Below, one piece after another: positions 7,854-17,089 of a stretch of 64,000 nt of DNA. Each line of letters opens with the position of its first letter. The stretch's first letter is position 1. Location: assembly GCA_964403335.1 (NCBI GenBank), contig CAYOFI010000003.1, positions 62,001 to 126,000 on the forward strand, read 5' to 3'. The notes beneath the pieces are model-generated. The model worked only from the letters and a program-made list of their open reading frames with translations, made no database searches and had not been told where the DNA came from. The position numbers were made by a program, and so were the translations under genes. This DNA is from CAZYAK01 sp964403335. GTDB taxonomy: Bacteria; Patescibacteriota; Gracilibacteria; Peribacterales; Peribacteraceae.

Positions 7854-8060
7854 ATGAGCACCATCTCCGTCCCGCTCCCCGCCGACCTCCTGCGCAAGCT
7901 GGATGCATTCCTTCGCCAGAATCATTCCACAAACAAAGCCGCCGTTTTGCGCGAAGCCCTTGAAAAATATCTGGAGGATCAGGCGGTGGAGGCCGTGTTG
8001 CGCGCCAGTAAAGAGCCCCGGCTCTTTGGGGATCTGGATGATCTGGCTACACAGCTATGA
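7854..8060 (+). CDS. Ribbon-helix-helix antitoxin
   Basis: A 68-residue protein. The N-terminus TISVPLPADLLRKLDAFL is the beta-strand plus helix of a CopG/MetJ-type ribbon-helix-helix, followed by the second helix NKAAVLREALEKYLEDQ. The C-terminal tail is acidic and probably wraps the toxin. The ATG at 7854 is chosen because the fold starts there. Its stop overlaps the toxin start (ATGA at 8057-8060), as expected for a coupled pair. Confidence 0.85.
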   Translation: MSTISVPLPADLLRKLDAFLRQNHSTNKAAVLREALEKYLEDQAVEAVLRASKEPRLFGDLDDLATQL

Positions 8061-8320
8061 TCACCGTCGCCTATACGCCGGGGTTTGTCCGGCAGTACAA
8101 AAAATTGCCGGCGGATTTGCAGGCGGAAGTGAAGGAGAAAATTCTGCTCTTCCAAAAAAATCCCCGAAACCCCTCTTTGAAATTTCACAAATTGGAAGGG
8201 CGATTACAAAAATACTGGAGCTTCTCAGCCAATTACTCTTATCGCATCATCGTGGAGGAAGAGAATGCTCCCGACACGTACGCGCTGCTTGCGGTGGGGG
8301 ACCATGATATCTACAAATAA
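8057..8320 (+). CDS. RelE/ParE-superfamily toxin
   Basis: An 87-residue protein with the compact RelE fold: VAYTPGFVRQYKKLPADLQA, then FHKLEGRLQKYWSFSANYSY and RIIVEE, ending in DHDIYK. The layout (Lys/Arg-rich helix, LxG loop, YRI strand, H-D-Y end) is closest to the YafQ/RelE mRNA-interferase branch, although ParE-like activity cannot be excluded. Typical toxin size, translationally coupled to the antitoxin. The ORF ends 11 nt before the convergent stop of the 508-aa gene. Confidence 0.85.
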   Translation: MITVAYTPGFVRQYKKLPADLQAEVKEKILLFQKNPRNPSLKFHKLEGRLQKYWSFSANYSYRIIVEEENAPDTYALLAVGDHDIYK

Positions 8321-8331
8321 CCTCACGCGAC

Positions 8332-9858
8332 TTATTTCTTCGTGAATGACACCCGCAAAGCCTCCAATTGTTTTTGCAGGGCGGCGGCGTTCGTCACGTT
8401 GCCGTCTTTGTCGAACCCGATCACAGACGGAATCGTTTCCACTTTCAAACGCGTCTGGAACTCCGCCTCCAACTGACGCACGTTCGCGGGTTCGCGGCCT
8501 TTTAGAGTAATGCGCGGGCCGTCGATTTCCACGGTGATCTTGCCCAGCAATTCCGTCACGGCTGCCGCCTCGGGTGTATTGCGGAGTCCTTGTACCGCGG
8601 TGCCGACCGCTTCCTGGATGGATTTTTTCTTCTGCTCGGACTCTTTGGTCATGCCCTCGATGGTTTTGATATCCGTCTCCAATTTCTGGATTTTGGCCGT
8701 GCTCTCCGTGACTTTCTTTTCCGCGGCGGCCAATTTTTCCGCGGCCTCCTTTGCCGCCTTCTGGACTTCCTCCAATTCTTTTTGGAGCTTTTGCTTGGCA
8801 GGCTCCTCCGTCGCTCTCCCGAGCGCATCCGTCGCGGCCGATACCCGGGCATCCGCCTGCGCTTTCTCGCCCGTCAGCCTGACGCGGTCGGCCTGGAGCG
8901 CGGTGAGCGCGACATCTTCTTTGCCGCGCGCTTCTTTTTTCTCTCTCAAGAGTACGGCGTAGGTTTTGTCCTTGGCCTCCTTCGCCAGTTCCTCACGATT
9001 TCCTACCGGAGCGGTTGTGGGGGCTGTACTCGGTGCAGTGGCACTTTCCGCCGGAAGTCCGCCTTTGCCATCAAACAGGTTGAATAACAATGCAAATCCT
9101 GCCCCTGCCATCCGTAGTCCTGCCTTAAAACGCTCCTGCTGCGGCACTCCGGGGCTGGCAACAATCTGATACTCGGCACTCAGCAGGCGCATGTAGTAAT
9201 CCGTATTCGTCTCGCCGGGGACCGGTTTCCGGTCAATCGGTTCTCCGGACAACGGCGCAGCTTGGGGCATATTCGGCGTTGGACCGGAAGCCGGCCCATC
9301 CCGAAAATACGGAGCGGCCTTGTGCCGCACGCGCGCGGAAAACTCTTCGACAAAAGTCACATAGAAATTGCTGAGAGACGCCATATCCCCAACGGATGCT
9401 GAATCGAAAGCGGTTTTGAACCGCGGATCATTCACAAGATTCGTCAGGGGCATTTTCCCGGATAAGACGTCCTGAAGACCGGGAAGGAGCATGGGAACGA
9501 TCCTCTGAATGACTGGGCGATTTGCCTCAGGAATTTTGTTCAACGCTGCCGCGTAGGCCTGCTGCAGTTCCACAGGAGACGTCCTGACGATGTCTCCCAT
9601 GATGCGCGTCAGTTCCTGCGGGCTTTTTTTAAACACTCGTACAAAGGTATCCAGAGCTTTTTGCTGCGTTTCATTCAATGTTCTGGCGTCGCGACCTGCG
9701 GCATTCACCCGGCTATCCCGTGCCGCTTCTGGTGACTCCGGATTCGCGGGACGTTCGGTGCGCGCTTCTATCGGATTGGCCGGCCGCTCCGGTCCAAGGC
9801 GGCACAGACGCTTCTCTGCACCCGATACGTTGGCCGATGGGGAAAAGCGATCCTGCAT
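8332..9858 (-). CDS. Coiled-coil hypothetical protein, 508 aa
   Basis: No family recognised. From N to C there is a Pro/Arg-rich start and a helical domain (residues about 65-185, DTFVRVFKKSPQELTRIMGD onward). A Pro/Gly-rich linker and a weakly hydrophobic stretch (AGLRMAGAGFALLFNLF) follow. Then come an Ala/Thr/Pro linker, a long Lys/Glu/Ala coiled coil of about 120 residues, and a small alpha/beta end domain (ITVEIDGPRITLKGREP). The frame is open to 10074, but the ATG at 9858 follows the upstream stop by one base and is the sensible start. It forms an operon with the 124-aa gene and is convergent with the toxin gene. Confidence 0.75.
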   Translation of the reverse strand: MQDRFSPSANVSGAEKRLCRLGPERPANPIEARTERPANPESPEAARDSRVNAAGRDARTLNETQQKALDTFVRVFKKSPQELTRIMGDIVRTSPVELQQAYAAALNKIPEANRPVIQRIVPMLLPGLQDVLSGKMPLTNLVNDPRFKTAFDSASVGDMASLSNFYVTFVEEFSARVRHKAAPYFRDGPASGPTPNMPQAAPLSGEPIDRKPVPGETNTDYYMRLLSAEYQIVASPGVPQQERFKAGLRMAGAGFALLFNLFDGKGGLPAESATAPSTAPTTAPVGNREELAKEAKDKTYAVLLREKKEARGKEDVALTALQADRVRLTGEKAQADARVSAATDALGRATEEPAKQKLQKELEEVQKAAKEAAEKLAAAEKKVTESTAKIQKLETDIKTIEGMTKESEQKKKSIQEAVGTAVQGLRNTPEAAAVTELLGKITVEIDGPRITLKGREPANVRQLEAEFQTRLKVETIPSVIGFDKDGNVTNAAALQKQLEALRVSFTKK

Positions 9859-9859
9859 A

Positions 9860-10234
9860 TCAGACAGATGCCATGGCGGATTCCAATGATTGCATGTCGG
9901 TTCCCTCGTCCACGCGCGAGATGTGCTCGGTGACCTTGGCAACACCATGCTCAAACGCATGCATCTGCCGCTTCGCCTGGGCGAGAAGCTCGGCGTACGT
10001 CCTGTCATACTCCGCAAAGGCCGCTTGATAGCGTGCATTGCGCGCGGTGCGCTGTTCTGTCGTCTCTCCGACATATTTGTTCTCCAGAGTCGCCATGGCC
10101 GCGGTCACCAAGTCCGGCTCGATGCGCGCCATCAGATAATCATAGATCGCCTGGCCGTCGGGCTTGCCCGCGGCGTCCGCCAACACGCCTAACAGCGGGT
10201 TGCGGGGCGGGGCCGAGACATCAGCAACTGGCAT
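9860..10234 (-). CDS. Small helical protein, paralogue of the 134-aa gene at 12083
   Basis: A 124-residue protein of unknown function. It aligns along most of its length with the 134-aa protein at 12083-12487: AIYDYLMARIEPDL with EIFDAIMGHIEPEL, then ETTEQRTARNARYQAAF with ETPEQKGIRQKRYELAI. Each family member is followed at once by another small-operon gene. Promoter: TGC plus TATACT (minus strand, about 10269-10261), giving a leader near 27 nt. The end is 1 nt from the start of the 508-aa gene, so the two probably work together. Confidence 0.75.
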   Translation of the reverse strand: MPVADVSAPPRNPLLGVLADAAGKPDGQAIYDYLMARIEPDLVTAAMATLENKYVGETTEQRTARNARYQAAFAEYDRTYAELLAQAKRQMHAFEHGVAKVTEHISRVDEGTDMQSLESAMASV

Positions 10235-10335
10235 GGGTATGGATATGGAGAATTCTTCATAGTATAGCAGAAAACAGCCATTTCTTCAACATTCCAGACA
10301 GGACTGAATGGGCTGCCTGCTATGATTTCCGTGCA

Positions 10336-10421
10336 GCCGAGGTGGCGAAATGGCAGACGCACCAGCCTTAGGAGCTGGCGGGAGCAATCCCATGAGAGTT
10401 CAAGTCTCTCCCTCGGCACCA
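10336..10421 (+). tRNA. tRNA-Leu (anticodon TAG)
   Basis: An 86-nt cloverleaf with a long variable arm. Acceptor GCCGAGG pairs with CCTCGGC, anticodon stem CCAGC/GCTGG encloses CTTAGGA, and the T loop is TTCAAGT. The discriminator is A and CCA is encoded (10419-10421). The anticodon TAG reads CUA/CUN leucine codons. Confidence 0.97.
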
Positions 10422-10595
10422 TCCGGCTTCGTGCCCTCTGGGGCACTACGCCGCGATGGTTGGTCATTTATCGGTATTCGAGCCGGATGCCACGGCGCAG
10501 TCCGCAGACGGAGCCGGGCTTTAACAGCATCGCGGTTCGAACGTCGTCTTAATACGCTGCATCATCCGGTTTCGCGCCCTCTGGGGCACTAGACC
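10421..10595 (+). repeat. Pair of 34-bp direct repeats downstream of tRNA-Leu
   Basis: Copies at 10421-10454 and 10562-10595 differ at 4 of 34 positions. Each contains the GC-rich hairpin of the type GTGCCCTCTGGGGCAC. The first begins at the last base of the tRNA and the second overlaps the stop codon of mscL. The 107 bp between them hold no gene I can support. They may act as terminators, or be the footprint of a small insertion or duplication. Confidence 0.6.
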
Positions 10596-11041
10596 GCAAT
10601 CACTGTCGCCGTACAATGCGCGCACCGCGTCGCCCTCAGGGGAATCGTCGAGAGACATTCCGGACATTCGCGCGTCGTGACTTCTTTGGTCTCGGGCTGG
10701 GCGCGCATGCTCCGCAGCGTATTGATCTGTTTCACCATCAAGAAAATCACGAACGCGATGATCAGGAATTCGATGATCGTATTCAGAAATGCACCGTAAT
10801 TGATGGTCGCCGCTCCGGCCGCTTTTGCGGCCATCAAAGATGGGTACTCCTGTCCCGACAGATTGATGTACAACTCTTTAAAGTCGACTTTGCCGAGCAA
10901 GATGCCGAGCGGAGGCATGACGATATCGTTGACGACGGACGTGATGATTTTGCCAAACGCCCCGCCGATGATGACACCGACAGCCAAGTCGATCACGTTC
11001 CCGCGCGCGGCGAATTCTTTGAATTCTCGGAGAATGGACAT
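10589..11041 (-). CDS. mscL: Large-conductance mechanosensitive channel with C-terminal zinc ribbon
   Basis: A 150-residue inner-membrane channel that opens under membrane tension to release solutes during osmotic downshock. The N-terminal amphipathic helix (LREFKEFAARGNVIDLAVGV) leads into TM1 with the GGAFGKI gate motif. A periplasmic loop and TM2 (IIEFLIIAFVIFLMV) follow. The C-terminus carries two CxxC-type pairs (CPECLSTIPLRATRCAHC), a zinc-ribbon tail seen in some MscL proteins. Promoter TACACT (11053-11048) lies six bases before the ATG, so the mRNA is leaderless. Confidence 0.95.
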   Translation of the reverse strand: MSILREFKEFAARGNVIDLAVGVIIGGAFGKIITSVVNDIVMPPLGILLGKVDFKELYINLSGQEYPSLMAAKAAGAATINYGAFLNTIIEFLIIAFVIFLMVKQINTLRSMRAQPETKEVTTRECPECLSTIPLRATRCAHCTATVIAV

Positions 11042-11068
11042 GGGAGAAGTGTATGAGAAAAATTGGAA

Positions 11069-11188
11069 AAAGGCTAAGGCTAAGGATTAAGGCCAAGAGT
11101 GGAAGTTGAAAAACTACGAGGATACTGCACACCAAAGCTGTAACACTTTTTCCTTCGTACTTAGCCTTAGCCTTAATCCTTAGCCTTT
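11069..11188. repeat. Micro-repeat hairpin between mscL and the methyltransferase gene
   Basis: The left arm (11069-11097) is a tandem of AAGGCT/AAGGAT type units; the right arm (11157-11188) is its complement (TTAGCC, TTAGCC, TTAATCC, TTAGCC). The right arm encodes the last codons and the stop of the methyltransferase gene (TAA at 11182-11180). The loop of about 60 nt contains no gene. Confidence 0.75.
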
Positions 11189-11779
11189 CCGCCGCTGATA
11201 GTACATCGTCGCATCTCCCCATCCGAGAGACAGCAATTCGCTCCCTATCGTCTCAAAGGCGACGGACGGCACATTCTTGGTGACGGTGATCACGCGCGCG
11301 CCCGGGCGCAACTCTTCCAATTTCTGCGCCAACCGCTGCATGAGCGCGTCGTCAAAACAGGTGCAATGGGAAAAGACGATATCGGCGTCCGAGAGATCGT
11401 GATCGAACATGTCGCCGTGGCGGAATTCGATCGTGGAGGGCATCTCGATCTGCGGACGCACTTCGACGTTGTAGCGCTCGCGCACCGTCTCCGCCGCTTC
11501 ATACAGATCGCGAACGAGCTCGATACCCACCGCCTTCCCCATCCCGCCGATGATGGCGGAGTAGAGGACGGCCTTGCCCGTGCCGGACCCGAGGTCGTAG
11601 AACGTCTCACCCGGCTTGGCATCCACCTTCGTGAGCATACGGAGCACGGAGGCCGGCGTGACCTCGCCATACGTCAACGCAGGGTCATCAGCGCGGCCCA
11701 ATTCCAACCGCCCGGCGGACGACAGTCCGTAGCCGTCGATGTCTTTGTAGAGCGTCTGCTCCAAAAATGAGAGATCCAT
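11180..11779 (-). CDS. DOT1-like SAM-dependent methyltransferase
   Basis: A 199-residue protein with a class I SAM-binding fold. Motif I is TFYDLGSGTGKAVLYSAI and the acidic residue ending the next strand is in AVGIELV. This DLGSGxGK...GIE pattern is typical of the DOT1-like family, which in bacteria is not tied to histones. A later motif is ADIVFSHCTCFDD. Substrate unknown. It is the last gene of the mfd / 134-aa / 95-aa block with only 19 nt before it. Its C-terminus is set by a repeat element. Confidence 0.8.
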   Translation of the reverse strand: MDLSFLEQTLYKDIDGYGLSSAGRLELGRADDPALTYGEVTPASVLRMLTKVDAKPGETFYDLGSGTGKAVLYSAIIGGMGKAVGIELVRDLYEAAETVRERYNVEVRPQIEMPSTIEFRHGDMFDHDLSDADIVFSHCTCFDDALMQRLAQKLEELRPGARVITVTKNVPSVAFETIGSELLSLGWGDATMYYQRRKG

Positions 11780-11798
11780 GGGAGGAGAGAGTGGAATT

Positions 11799-12086
11799 TT
11801 ACACGGTTGGATGATCTTTACTATGCGCCAAAAGATCCTGGCGGATGTTCACGAGGTTGTTCCCTACGGTCATGACCGCATCATTCAGTTTTTTGGATGC
11901 ACCGACAGCCTGCGTGATTTTTTCCTCGCGCTTGGGCTCGATGGCTTTGTAGGGATCGGCCTCCGTCGGGCGATCGACCCTGTCTGTGGCGGCATCTGCC
12001 TTGCGCTCGGCCTTCTCAGGCATCGGTTGCTCGGCCCCGGACAGGGGCCCCTTTGGGGCCGGAATCTGTTCTGGAGAGGGCGTCAT
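11799..12086 (-). CDS. Small charged hypothetical protein, 95 aa
   Basis: A Pro/Glu/Lys-rich N-terminal half that is likely disordered and a helical C-terminal half (ITQAVGASKKLNDAVMTVGN). Function unknown. It overlaps the upstream 134-aa gene by 4 nt (ATGA). Its N-terminal Pro-Lys-Gly-Pro segment is encoded by the perfect palindrome GGCCCCTTTGGGGCC (12046-12060), which resembles one in the end of mfd. Confidence 0.65.
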   Translation of the reverse strand: MTPSPEQIPAPKGPLSGAEQPMPEKAERKADAATDRVDRPTEADPYKAIEPKREEKITQAVGASKKLNDAVMTVGNNLVNIRQDLLAHSKDHPTV

Positions 12087-12487
12087 ACGGCGAGGATTTG
12101 ATGGGTAAGCTGGTCCAAAAATCCGCCTTCGTCGTGGCGGTCGGTCAGTTCCACGTGCCGATACGATTCTGATGCATACCGTTTCACCTGCGCATGCAGC
12201 GTGGCGATGTAGCCTTCGTACGCCTGTTCATACCGCTCGATCGCCAACTCGTACCGCTTCTGGCGTATCCCTTTCTGCTCAGGTGTTTCATTCTTGTAGA
12301 GCCCGGGCAGCGCCTGCACGCCCGCACTCGTCAGTTCGGGTTCAATATGCCCCATGATCGCGTCAAAAATCTCCTGGCCCGTGGGAATTCTGGGCGGCTG
12401 CGGGAGCGTTGTGGCCTGCGCGGGCGGAGCAATCGGATCGGGCATGAATGTGAATGTTTCTGGCCATTCTAGCAGATTTTCGCTCAT
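12083..12487 (-). CDS. Small helical protein, paralogue of the 124-aa gene at 9860
   Basis: A 134-residue protein of unknown function. Residues about 35-100 align with the 124-aa protein (see that entry). It has a Pro-rich N-terminus (PDPIAPPAQATTLPQPPRIP). The start overlaps the mfd stop (TGA at 12486-12484) and its own stop overlaps the next start, so it is coupled on both sides. The conserved middle is two Arg/Tyr-rich helices, suggesting a binding partner rather than an enzyme. Confidence 0.75.
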   Translation of the reverse strand: MSENLLEWPETFTFMPDPIAPPAQATTLPQPPRIPTGQEIFDAIMGHIEPELTSAGVQALPGLYKNETPEQKGIRQKRYELAIERYEQAYEGYIATLHAQVKRYASESYRHVELTDRHDEGGFLDQLTHQILAV

Positions 12488-15400
12488 TTTTCCACGCTTT
12501 CCTCATCCGCTTCTTCGCCCAAAGGGTCCCCTTCGGGGCCGTCCTCCTCAACAACGGCCTTTTTGGGCTCTTTCTTACGCTGCAGTGCCGGAACCTCCGC
12601 AATCAGTTCACGGAACCAATCGCCATCGGGAGCTTTGCTGGTCAGCGCCTGTTCAGTGATGCGAAGTGTGGAGCCGCTGATCTTCCATTTTTGGTTCACC
12701 GAGAGCAGCTGCATGATCTCTTTCGCCGTCACGCGGCTGCCGAGGGACAAGACGATGCTGCGCTCGTGACGGTTCTCTTCCTCCATTTTGACCCGCAAGA
12801 CCCCGCTGCGGCGGCAGGCGAGACGAAGGCGCAAAATCTGGAGGAGATTGGCCACTTGAGTAGGCGGCTCGCCGTATTCCTCGCGCAAGTCCGTTTCGAA
12901 TTCGGCCAAAATCGTTTCGTCTTCGCTGCCCGCGAGTTTTTGATAGACGGAAATTTTCTCATCAGACTCGGGGATGTAAAACGACGGAATGAACGCTTCG
13001 ACCGGGAGTTGAATTTCGACTGTCGCCGCTTCTTCCAAATCATCGGCTTCGCTCCGGCGGCCGCTCTTCATTTCTTCCACGGCCTGCTTGAGCATGCGCA
13101 GGTAGTGACTGACGCCCACGGTTTGCATGGTGCCCGACTGGCTGGCGCCAAGAATTTCTCCCGCGCCGCGGATTTCCAAATCGCGCATGGCCACCTGGAA
13201 ACCGGATCCCAGCTCGCACGCTTCGACGATCGCGCGCAATCTCTTCTTGGCGTCGTCCTTCAGTTTTTGGCTGTGGTACAAGAAATACGCATAGGCCTGC
13301 AATTTGCTGCGGCCCACGCGTCCGCGCAACTGATAGAGCTGCGACAGTCCGAAGTGCTCGGCCTCGTTGACGATGAGCGTGTTGGCGCGCGGCAAGTCGA
13401 TGCCGTTTTCAATGATCGTGGAGCTGACAAGCACGGAATATTTTCCTTCTTTGAAATCGACGATGCGGTCTTCCAGCACGTCCGGCTTCAGCTGCCCGTG
13501 TCCGACGACGAACGTCGCCTCCGGAACCATCTTGCGTAACTTGTCCGCGAACGCATCGATCGTCTCCACGCGGTTATGCAGCACGAAACACTGCCCGCCG
13601 CGTTTCACCTCCGTCAGAATCGCCTGGCGCGTGAGCTCGTCGGAATATTTGCGGACTTCGGTAATGATCGGCAGACGGCCNNNNNNNNNNTCGTCGTGAT
13701 ATCGCGGAGTTTATGAAGACCGAGGTTGAGGGTGCGGGGAATCGGCGTCGCGGTGAGCGTCAAAATATCCACCGACGCGCGCATCTCTTTGAATTTCTCC
13801 TTCTGTTTCACGCCGAACCGCTGCTCCTCATCAATAATCACCAGTCCCAGATTCAAAAATTTGACGTCGTCCTGGAGCAAGCGGTGCGTGCCGATCACGA
13901 TCTGGGTGTCGCCTTTGCGCAATCTTTCCAGTGTCAGTTTCTGTTCCGCAGGCGACCGGAAGCGGCTCATCATCTCCACCTTGATCCCGTAGGGCGCCAT
14001 GCGCGACAAAAATCCGCGGTAGTGCTGGTCGGCCAAGATGGTGATGGGCGCGATGACGGCCACTTGCTTGCCCGCGTCGGCGGCTTTGAATGCGGCGCGC
14101 ATCGCCACTTCGGTCTTTCCGAATCCCACGTCTCCGCAGACAAGGCGGTCCATTGGATGTTCGTCTTCCATGTCGTGCTTGATATCCTGGATGGCTTTCA
14201 GCTGACCGGGTGTTTCCTCGTACGGGAAGTCCGCCTCGAAGAGTTGCTGACGTGGCGAGTCCCCGGGGAACTTCAATCCTCTCGACTTCGCTCTTTTGGC
14301 ATACAGAAGCAACAATTCCTTGGCGATCTCGCGGGTCTCCGCGCGCATTTTTTCACTGACGCGCTTCCATTCGACGGTGCCGAGACGCGTCAGCGTCGGC
14401 TCCGATCCTTCCTCATGCACGAACTTGCTCAGCTTGTCGGCCTGGTCGACCGGAATGAACAATTTGTCGCCTTCGGCGTATGTCAGTTCCAAATATTCGC
14501 GCCACACACCGTCCACTTCTTTCTGCGTCATCCCTTCAAAGTGCCCGATGCCATGCTCCATGTGGACCACGTAGTCACCCGGCTGCAGCGACGTGATGAA
14601 ATCGAGCGCCAACTTTTGCACGCCACGCTGCTTGCCGGTTTTCTTGAGCGAGAAAATCTCACGATCTGTGAGCAGTGCGCATTGTGAATCCGGGTTCTGG
14701 AGCGAGTGGGGGAGCAGCTCTTGGGTTTCCGCATCCACAAGCGTAATTGCCCCCGGATGGGACTCGTCGACCGACGAATGCGGGATATGCTCTTCCTTCA
14801 AAATCCCCGCCAATTCCTTCAATCGTTTCGTCACCACGACCAGCGTCCATTTTTGCCCCAATTTATCGCGCACGTCATTCAAGAAATCCGTGAGCGTGTA
14901 GAACTTCAGCACGGACAGGTAGCGCACGTGCGAGTGATATTTTTGCGATTCCGGAAACGCCGTGAAGTTCAGCGTATCCACGTCTTTGGGGATAAGAATA
15001 TCGTCCTGGTCATCCAACGCGAGCAGTGCGGTCTTTGAGAGCTGACTGCCGAGCGGCAACTGGCGTTCGTAGAGGACGGGGAAAATATCGAGTGTTTTGC
15101 CGGCATCCGTCGTGAGCGAGAGATCATCTCGGTCAACAGCGAGAATTTTTTCCACCTTCTCAAAATCGAACGTGACGCGGTACGGATGCAAGGATTGGAT
15201 TGGATGAATATCAAGCGTGTCACCAATGCGTCGATACTCGCCCGGATGCAAATACAGATCATCACCATGGCTGTAGCCGCGCTCGATTAAAGATTCGAAG
15301 AAATCCGTGAACTGCACGGATTTCCCGACCGTCAGCCGGATTTTGCGGTCCTCCAATTCCTTGGAAGAGGGGAATTCCGTATCCCACGTGTCGCGCGACA

Positions 15401-15734
15401 TCACGAACACATCCGTACCGCCCTGCTCCGCGGAGAGGTACTGCAAAAACATCTGCAACCGCTCGGGAACAATGGCGCCCTCGGCATCCGTCACGGGAAG
15501 AAGTGTGTGCGGCGTGCACCCGAAGAAGTGCAACCAATGCTGCAAACCTTCCGCGGACGCGTCATTCTGCGTCACCAAAAGCGCGGGGCGCGGGCGGAAA
15601 CTCAGGAGGTGACTCAGCAGCATTGCCTTCGCGGTTTCATTGCTGGCCCCGGACAGCACCAGACGCCCCTCTGCATGCAGAAGGTCGGACAATTCCCGAT
15701 GTGTCTCCTTTCCAAGAAGGAGAGAGGGTTTCAT
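12484..15734 (-). CDS. mfd: Transcription-repair coupling factor Mfd (interrupted by an assembly gap)
   Basis: Mfd removes stalled RNA polymerase and recruits UvrA to lesions. The N-terminal UvrB-like part is recognisable. It is followed by the RNA polymerase interaction domain (VVHMEHGIGHFEGMTQKE), helicase motif I (CGDVGFGKTEVAMRA), motif II DEEQ (VIIDEEQRFGVKQKEKFK), the TRG region (LYQLRGRVGRSKLQAYAY) and a C-terminal domain. The reading frame changes across a run of ten N at 13681-13690. The gap must be 2 mod 3 in length; by comparison with the conserved segment between RD and RLP in other Mfd proteins about 17 nt are missing. I therefore regard it as intact, near 1085 aa. It heads a four-gene overlapping block. 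Confidence 0.93.
13681..13690. other. Assembly gap (10 N) inside mfd
   Basis: Ten undetermined bases. The ten is a placeholder: the frame can be restored only if the true length is 8, 11, 14, 17 and so on. Protein context (HKLRDITT before, GRLPIITEV after) favours 17. Confidence 0.95.
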
Positions 15735-15885
15735 GGCGGAAGGCGATTTAGATCATGGAAACGGAAGACTAGAGCCGCAAAAAGGCGGCCCGTTCCATTT
15801 CTTATTCAATGATACGCATATTTTAGCACATCTATCCATATATGCCAGCGTACAGACGTGTGATTCGCACGTCTCTACAACTGAC
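15735..15885. repeat. mfd-dnaN spacer with a GACGTG/CACGTC palindrome
   Basis: A 151-bp spacer without a gene. It contains the imperfect palindrome GTACAGACGTGTGATTCGCA followed by CGTCTCTAC (15850-15878). A related copy in the opposite orientation lies at 37473-37499, just before prepilin peptidase. The likely mfd -10 (CTAAAT) lies within 20 bp of the mfd start. Confidence 0.6.
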
Positions 15886-17022
15886 TTATTCCTCGGTCAT
15901 CCGAAGCGGCATGATCAAATGCATGTATTGGACGTCCCCCGGAACCGCGAATACAGCGGGTTTTTGCGCATCGGTCATCCGCATCTCGATATCCGTGCTG
16001 TCCACATGGTTCAAAAAATCAAGGAGGTAGGACGAGCTTAATGCAATCTTACTGCCGTTGCCGTCCACCTCTCCCGTCAAAGACGCCTCGTCTTTCCCGA
16101 CGGGTGTCTGGGGGGTGGCAATCCGCACCTGGCCGCCGGGCTCCACATGAAAGGTTAATGTGTTATTCACCTCTTTGGCGAAGTAATGCATGCGCTTCAC
16201 GGCCGGCAGCAAGTCGCCCACGGGGAACCGAATGCGCGTGCCATGCTCTTTCGGGACGATCTGTTCATAGTTGGGGAACTTGCCGTCGATCAAACGGGAC
16301 AGAAGACGTGTGTCGCCGACTTTGAATTCAATCTGCTGCTTACTCATCGTGACTGCGATTCTGGAGACATTACCTCCATCTTTTCCCTCCTCTTTCGCCG
16401 CGGCCAAGGCGAGCCGCAACTCATCCAAAATCTTCACGGGAATGATGCAGGAAATTTGTTCCGATGCGCCATCTGTGGGAATTTTGAATTCGGAAAGGCG
16501 ATAACTGTCCGTGGCCACCAAAATAATCTGCCCGCTCAGACTCCGCACATACACGCCGGACAACACGGGCCGAAGTGACGTCTTTGCCGCGGCAAAGGTG
16601 ACCAGGTGCAGCGCATGAAGAAGGGGAGCGGCCTCCAAGGAAAAACTGACTATCTTCTCAATCTCCGCAATCGACGGATACTCGCTTGCCGCCTCGCCCG
16701 CAATGATCGCCTTCGCCCGCTTGGACGTGCACGCCAACTTCGTCCCCTCGCGTACTTCAAACACCACTTCCGCATCATTGTTGTATTGCACAAAATTCAA
16801 AAGCGCCTTCGCCGGAACCGTGACCAATCCCTCGCTCTCAATTTTCGCCGGCACACTCGTGATGATGCTTAATTCCAAATCCGTTGCCGTGAGCACACAC
16901 ATTTCACCTTTCGCTTCGATATGAATATTTCCTAAAATCGGCAACGCTTGTTGCGAGCCGATCGCCCGCGATACGAGTTGTATCGCGTTGAGAATCTCAG
17001 GTGTAGTGCACGAAAATTTCAT
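15886..17022 (-). CDS. dnaN: DNA polymerase III sliding clamp (beta subunit)
   Basis: A 378-residue protein of normal length that forms the ring clamp tethering the polymerase. It starts MKFSCTTPEILNAIQLVSRA and shows the three-domain pattern, with ALPILGNIHIEAK, FAAAKTSLRPVLSGVYV and VATDSYRLSEFKIP, ending VQYMHLIMPLRM, the conserved clamp C-terminus. A frame extension upstream to 17082 gives an implausible N-terminus. The gene lies directly beside the oriC candidate and is transcribed away from it. Confidence 0.96.
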   Translation of the reverse strand: MKFSCTTPEILNAIQLVSRAIGSQQALPILGNIHIEAKGEMCVLTATDLELSIITSVPAKIESEGLVTVPAKALLNFVQYNNDAEVVFEVREGTKLACTSKRAKAIIAGEAASEYPSIAEIEKIVSFSLEAAPLLHALHLVTFAAAKTSLRPVLSGVYVRSLSGQIILVATDSYRLSEFKIPTDGASEQISCIIPVKILDELRLALAAAKEEGKDGGNVSRIAVTMSKQQIEFKVGDTRLLSRLIDGKFPNYEQIVPKEHGTRIRFPVGDLLPAVKRMHYFAKEVNNTLTFHVEPGGQVRIATPQTPVGKDEASLTGEVDGNGSKIALSSSYLLDFLNHVDSTDIEMRMTDAQKPAVFAVPGDVQYMHLIMPLRMTEE

Positions 17023-17089
17023 AGGAGGTATAGAGTAAAGAATTTCTTTTCTAAATTCATCATCATCATAGACTCTTCCCAAACATCCC

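Noticed and set aside
12454..13539. 361-aa plus-strand frame opposite mfd
   Set aside because: It is the reverse strand of conserved mfd helicase sequence, with low-complexity composition and no motif.
13608..13700. Apparent frameshift in mfd
   Set aside because: The frame change coincides with ten N of arbitrary length; both sides fit Mfd and a gap of 17 nt restores the frame.
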